The translations under genes and the position numbers were made by a program. Positions 58,651 through 64,000 of a stretch of DNA of 64,000 bases are shown here, piece by piece (position 1 is the first letter of the stretch; every line of letters begins with the position of its first letter). Under the pieces are notes generated by a model, which did no database searches, had not been told where the DNA came from, and was given only the letters and a program-made list of their open reading frames with translations. Source of the stretch: Sapria himalayana (Eukaryota; Streptophyta; Magnoliopsida; Malpighiales; Rafflesiaceae); assembly GCA_029783825.1 (NCBI GenBank), contig JAREIK010000728.1, positions 144,302 to 208,301 on the forward strand. The letters are read 5' to 3'.

Positions 58651-59224
58651 TATCTATTTAATAATCTTTTTTTTATGAATATGTTATCATTGATAATATG
58701 TGAATGTCATATTGTGTGATGTTCAAATTCAATGTTGTATGTGATTTGTAATTTTGATTTTTCATTTGTATTTGTGTTATTATATTTAATGGTGCCATGT
58801 TAAAATTGCATCACATGTATATAGATCACATTATAAAATTGATTTGCAATTGTATGATATGTTTGTCAATAATAATAATTTTGGTGAAATTTTTGATATG
58901 TAATTGTATAAAATGTAAGTCAATATTGCATGTTATGATATTCAAAAGAAAATATTAGTTTCACATTTTAGTTTTTTTTTTGAAAATATTTTTGTCATAT
59001 GTATTGTTAAAATAATAAAAAGTAAACACAATAATGAATTTTAATGAAATTCAATTTATTGGTCATGTATTTTATCCTAAACCTTTATTAACAATATCAA
59101 TTCAACAATTCAACAATTCAAAAATAGATATTGGTAACAAAATATGAAAAAATTCACTGACAATCACACATTTATTAATAAGAAAATGTGTTTTTAACAA
59201 AAAATTTTAAAAGAATTTTTTTTA
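58651..59224. other. AT-rich stretch, nothing recognised
   Basis: No coding frame, terminal repeat or motif could be supported. Confidence 0.5.
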
Positions 59225-59413
59225 AATGATTGCATATACATGCATACATACATACATACATACATATATATATATACACTACAATACATATGAATACCTA
59301 TATATTATTCCATTGAAAACAACACACACACACACAAACACACACACACAAACACACACAAACACACACACACAAACACACACAAACACACACACACACA
59401 CATACATACATAC

Positions 59414-59469
<56 letters not shown>

Positions 59470-60000
59470 AAATAAAAATGTATATATTTATTGCTATAAA
59501 ACTTCATATTAATTATATATTCTATTGTATATGTGTGTAATACTATAGACATATAAGTGTATATATATACACTACTATACATATAATTATATATATTAAA
59601 GTGCATTGAAAATAATTATGATATGTAAAGGTATATTTGTCTATATTATTCTTATAAGTCAATAAATATAAATATTTTCATGCAATATATGTCTATACAT
59701 ACATATATTTATATTGCTATCTATATGTGTCTATATATCCTATCATATATGTGTCCATATATATACATATCAAATATATACTTGACACACACACACACAC
59801 ACACACCTATATGTACATATATACCATATATAGATAGATAGATATATACCATATAAATGTGTGTGTGTGTGTGTGTGTGTGTCCATTTATACCATATATA
59901 TGCATATATATCATATATATGGATCTACATGTATATATGTATATATGGTATATATGTATAGACACACACACACACACAAAATTATATATAAATTCCATGA
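59225..60000. repeat. Compound CA / CAAA / TA microsatellites
   Basis: CATA tetramers at 59241-59262 and 59400-59412, CA runs broken by CAAACA at 59321-59402, a TA run at 59418-59466, CA runs at 59785-59806 and 59963-59978, and a TG run at 59858-59881. The 104-codon and 102-codon frames are repeat translations. Confidence 0.95.
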
Positions 60001-60790
60001 CATAATATCACAAACTCCTAGTAGACTAGTAATTCATCATAATCTCATGAATCCACATCCTTTTTTAGAAAATATATTTTAGTGATTTTGAGGGATGGGA
60101 GCCAAACTTTTTGTGTTGGTAGTAGGAGAGAAGAGAAGAGAGAGAGGCGGTGATTAGTGTTTCTTCATGGAAGGGAGTTTTTGTTGTTTTCGTTTAAATT
60201 ATATTTTTAATGGATGCAAAGCACCCATGCCACATGTAATAAAAATTGGGCAAGTTTACAAATGATATTCGGCTAGTATTTTATTTCTTCCAATTGAAGG
60301 AGAAAGTTTTGAGAGTGTTAAGAAGTAACTTCATAATGACGAATTTGAGTCCCAAAACATAAATATTTTTTGTTTTGAAACCCTTTTTCTTAACTTTTTT
60401 TTAATACATGATCGTTTTTCATAAATATTTCATTTTATGGGACTAATTAGCATAATTTTACCAAAAAAATATGTTCCATTTCTAAAAAGATATGCTAATT
60501 AGTGCTTGGAGAAACTCTGATTCTTCTTGGCTGCTTCAGGAAAAGTTATGTTTTGATGTCTTAAAATAAAAAATTTAAAAATTTGAACCATTTTTTAAAC
60601 ATTATAAAAAGTAACCCTGAACAAAAAATATTAATATTTGGGTTCAAATTTTACATGTAATTACGAAATTCCCTTAGCATATAAAAAAAAACTTACCTAT
60701 TCTTTAAAACAATGTTCAAAAATGTATTTTTGAAATGTGATAAGTCTATTTGAGAAATACTATTCATGAACAAAAAACATTTTCAAAAAA

Positions 60791-60838
<48 letters not shown>

Positions 60839-60843
60839 CATCA
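60001..60843. other. AT-rich stretch ending in a (TA)n run
   Basis: No gene recognised. A TA microsatellite lies at 60794-60833, immediately upstream of the copia LTR that follows. Confidence 0.7.
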
Positions 60844-61152
60844 TGTTATAAATAGGCCACCCCCTATCAAAGTATTATTCGCTTTAGCTTTAGTCCATAT
60901 CGGTTTGTCCCTCTGGACTTTAGACTCAAAAGGCACCTCAATGGTTTAAGGGTATGCCACACTTATTTATATAAATAGGTCAGTGTATTAGTGTTAGTAT
61001 GGTTGCATCTGGTTCAAATGACTAGTAGTTACCGAAGGATTGAGTGACATCCATGCCTTACAATAAATTCATTCTTCCTTCTTTGCACTATCATTCATTA
61101 TAACCTCATTTATCCCATTCCAAACCATTGATGTTTTCTTTCATTTATAACA
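60844..61152 (+). repeat. Copia 5' LTR, about 309 bp
   Basis: Starts TGTTATAAATAGGCCACC and ends TTATAACA, with a TATAAATAGG box at 60970-60979. The sequence after it (TGTTATTAGCATGATGCTC) resembles the TGTTATCAGCACGATGCTC primer-site region known from this copia group. The right LTR is outside the window, so the limits cannot be cross-checked. Confidence 0.7.
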
Positions 61153-62059
61153 TGTTATTAGCATGATGCTCTAAATTAGTTTGATTATCCGATTAGTCAT
61201 TTGTCTTCGTTCCCATTGACTACTCTCAAAATTGCTGATGATGCCCATAAGGATGTATCGTCACTTTAGATAATATCAACTCTAAATTCACTATGTTTTT
61301 TTTTTGTTTGTCGGTCTTTTCCTATCACTCATGGAAATGACAGGCTTTTCTCAAGTGTCAATGACGAATGATCAAGGCAACCATGAAATTACAAGTATTT
61401 TATTTAGAGGGCCTAGTTTTACCGCATAAAATAAAGCTTGGTGGTTAATAGGTTTCTTCTAGTTTGATTTAAATAGAGACTGTGTTTCAAACAAGTTGGT
61501 CCACTTGTTTCTTTTTTTCTTAAGTCGAACATTGTTGGCCATAAGTTCATGCATGTTTTTCTTTATTAATTTTTTGCATATATACTTGAACATGCAACAT
61601 GTGGCATATGGAATCATGGATATGTTAATGGAAATACTAGTGCATGTAGGCCTCAATGATCATATTCATCCATATATGCATATCATTCTAGATGCATTTG
61701 TGTATGTCTTTGTAGTTGTTTATTTAGTCCCTTTATTAAATTTACACAATTGTACACATGTATAGTGTGACCAAATAAAATACATAAACAAATGAGTATT
61801 TTGTTTCAATTAGTTATCCAAAAGTTCATATTCAAGAAATCCTTAGAAGTGCTAATTTTCCAATCTATGGAAACATGACATAAGGACCATTTAGCTACAT
61901 TTTTGGGTGTGGGCTGGTGAGAGAGATGCATAGATCTTACATAGTATTTGGGTGCATGCATATGATAAACCATATGAAAATTTTATGCTTTCAATGATGC
62001 TGCTTACTTGTATTTTTTGCAATGTTAACTATTTCTAACAATAATTAGGCATCCTTCTC
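61153..62059 (+). other. Region between copia LTR and pol, gag not recognisable
   Basis: In an intact element this would hold gag, protease and integrase, but it is only 0.9 kb long. The 89-codon open frame (61496-61765) is hydrophobic and matches nothing I know. A large deletion or replacement is likely. Confidence 0.5.
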
Positions 62060-63880
62060 TTATGCTTAAAAATATAAATGATAAATTATTGAGACCCCTA
62101 TAGAAGATTCAAGAAATGTTATAACTAGTGCATCTAAACCAATCAGATCTAAAGATTCTTTCCGATGAAAAAGAAAATCTAATAAGTTGCTTACTCTTCT
62201 AGAGTTCTGATAAAATTACTCTTGAAAATTCTATTATAATATATTTAGCTCTCATTGAGCCAAACACATTATAAGAGTTTAAGGAAACAAGTACAAGAGT
62301 AGTAGTAACTAACCAATTATCTCTAATGAATAAAGAGATCTTTATAGATTATATGAATCAAGGAGAAATATGAGATCGTAGAACTTTCATTGTCAATAAT
62401 GTTTTTTTTTCCAAGTAGATATAGGTATCATGCATAATAACAATGATCAAGAGCCACAAACTATAAATGAATATCAAAATTGACATGATTGATAAAAATG
62501 GAAAGAAGCAATTTAGGTAGAACTGAATTGTTTAGCTAAAAGAGATATATTTGGACCAATAGTTCCAACACCTAAAAATGATAAGCCTATTAGATATATA
62601 TGGATCTATGTATGAAAAAGAAATGAACATAATGAAATTGTATGATATATAGCTCACCATGTTGCACAAGGTATTTTATAAAGACCCTTGTATGGACACA
62701 AAATTTTTAAAGGATTAATTGATTGTGACATATGCATGAAAATTCCTAAAGGATTTATAGTGTCTGAAGCAAAATTTTCAAAGTCACGTGGTATGTATTT
62801 AATAAAGTTGCAATGATCTTTGTATGGACACAAAAAATTTGGTCGAATGTGTTATAATAGTTTAAGTACATACTAATTGAGAGAAGGATATGTAAATAAT
62901 TCAATTTTCCCATATGTATTTATTAATAAAATAGAAGTCAATTTGATAATTATAACAGTATATGTGGATGATTTGAATCCAATATGACACTTGGAAGGGC
63001 TCCTAGAAACTAATAATTATTTAAAGAAAGAATTTGAAATGAAAAATCTAGATAAGACTATTTGTTGTATCCGCCTGTAGAACGAATATTTTTAAATGAT
63101 ATTTTTGTCCATCTGGTTAACTCCCCTATGAATGTAAGATTACTTGAAGTGGATAAATATCTATTTCATCCTAAAGAAGAGAATGAGAAACTCATTGGTC
63201 AAGAAGTACCATACTTAGTTCAATTAGAGTACTAATGTATCTTACAAATTCTACAAGGCTAGTCATAGCATTTTCATTGAACTTACTTAAATGATATAGA
63301 TCAGTGCCTACTCTTAGGCAATGGAATAAAGTAAAATAATTATTGAGATGCATGAGGGTCTTTTATTATAAAATATCAAAACTAAAATTACTTGGTTATG
63401 TTGATGCCTAATACCTTTCAGATCCTCATAAGCTTGATCACAAATAGGATATGTAGTTACTTGTAGCAATATTGCTATCTTTTGGAGATCTATTAAGCAA
63501 ACTATGGAAGCAACATTCTCCAATCATTCAGAGTTATTAATAATACATGAGGAGTGCATGTAGTTAAGATCCATGATTCAACATATTTGTGACTCTAGTG
63601 GTCTTTCTCCTATTTCAAATACCACAACAATATTATATAAAGATAATGCCACTTATATTACACAACTCAAAGGTGGATACATCAAAGGAGACCTAACTAA
63701 TCATATTTCTCCAAAGTTTTTCACATGCATGAGCTTCATACAATGGTGAGATTAATATACAACAAATCAGGTTTAGTGATAATTTTGTAGATTTATTCAC
63801 TAAGGCATTACATGTTGCGACCTTCAAGAAATTTGTATGCCAAATTAGAATGAGAAGGCTTAAAGATCTCCAAAGTGAGT
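62060..63880 (+). pseudogene. Copia reverse transcriptase and RNase H relic
   Basis: Plus-strand blocks in copia order: KWKEAI near 62500, LAKRDIFGPIVPTP, KPIRYIWIYV, KRNEHNEIV, HHVAQG, REGYVNNSIFPYVFI, then the active site YVDD at 62961-62972 within ITVYVDDLNP. After it come KEFEMKNLDKT, QIGYVV, LRSMIQHI, YKDNATYITQLKGGYIKGDL and NHISPKFF. Stops and shifts are frequent. A short duplicated segment (CTTTGTATGGACACAAAA, at about 62680-62705 and 62818-62840) lies inside. Confidence 0.83.
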
Positions 63881-64000
63881 TATTATGACATCATTGGAGT
63901 CTTGAATACTAAAGATATATTGTATTTTTTTCCCTCAATAAGCTTTTGTCTCATTGGGTTTTTTTCAAAGTACATGTACCCTTTTTCCTTCACTAGGTTT

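Larger units (their letters stand above)
60844..64000 (+). mobile_element. Ty1/copia retrotransposon, plus strand, cut by the window end
   Basis: A 309-bp 5' LTR (60844-61152) is followed by a primer-site-like sequence, a region without readable gag, and a decayed pol (about 62130-63880) with reverse transcriptase and RNase H. The last 90 bases contain the CCCTCAATAAGCTTTTGTCTC and CCTTCACTAGGTTT motifs that lie between RNase H and the 3' LTR in this copia group. The 3' LTR should lie beyond the window. Confidence 0.8.

Noticed and set aside
59321..59402. CRISPR-like regular spacing of CACACA blocks separated by AA
   Set aside because: It is an interrupted microsatellite with no distinct repeats and spacers, in a plant genome.
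59226..59606. Frames of about 100 codons on both strands
   Set aside because: They are translations of CA, CAAA and TA microsatellites.
61496..61765. A hydrophobic 89-codon frame as a membrane protein gene
   Set aside because: It has no recognisable family and lies in a decayed retroelement in T-rich sequence, where hydrophobic frames arise by chance.

Overview
This window looks like repeat-rich nuclear DNA of a flowering plant. Reasons: the background is very AT-rich, there are almost no long open frames, the transposon families are typical of plants (Ty1/copia, Ty3/gypsy, L1 and RTE LINEs, hAT, CACTA, a PIF/Harbinger-like element), and the only host gene recognised is part of a chloroplast-type protoporphyrinogen oxidase gene with plant introns. 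I cannot name the species. I saw no bacterial operon, CRISPR array, rRNA or convincing tRNA gene. All element proteins carry stops or frameshifts.

1-13.2 kb: a decayed DUF659-type hAT transposase relic (about 1730-10430), partly duplicated in tandem. It is split by three younger insertions: a GC-rich hAT-like element (2419-3224), a 3.58-kb BED-finger hAT element (3595-7174) whose transposase has one in-frame stop, and an 851-bp element (9122-9972). A 591-bp deletion derivative of the BED-finger element lies at 12584-13174 with a perfect 8-bp target duplication. Further diverged GC-rich members with the TAGAGGTGTCAAA end are at 10821-11529, 15756-16122, 19499-20024 and 29746-30393.

13.2-34.3 kb: a copia integrase relic, a 1-kb tandem duplication, the six-exon 3' half of a PPOX1-like gene (19063-21176; one intron appears to use a GC donor and another holds a hAT derivative), a possible MITE, a CACTA relic, TA/CA-rich arrays, and an RTE LINE split by a hAT derivative.

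34.3-58.2 kb: a nested stack. A minus-strand copia element (LTRs about 34305-35460 and 56892-58150) was entered by a multi-arm inverted-repeat (foldback) element (36321-52316). An L1 LINE (38009-52277, 17-bp target duplication) entered the foldback element. A Ty3/gypsy element (42083-48105) and a Harbinger-like element (50289-51408) each entered the LINE. Removing each insertion rejoins the interrupted protein or repeat, so the order of events can be read directly.

58.2-64 kb: more TA/CA repeats, then a plus-strand copia element with a 309-bp LTR (60844-61152) that runs off the window end.

I found no convincing new biological system. The most unusual object is the foldback array with tRNA-promoter-like boxes on its arms.
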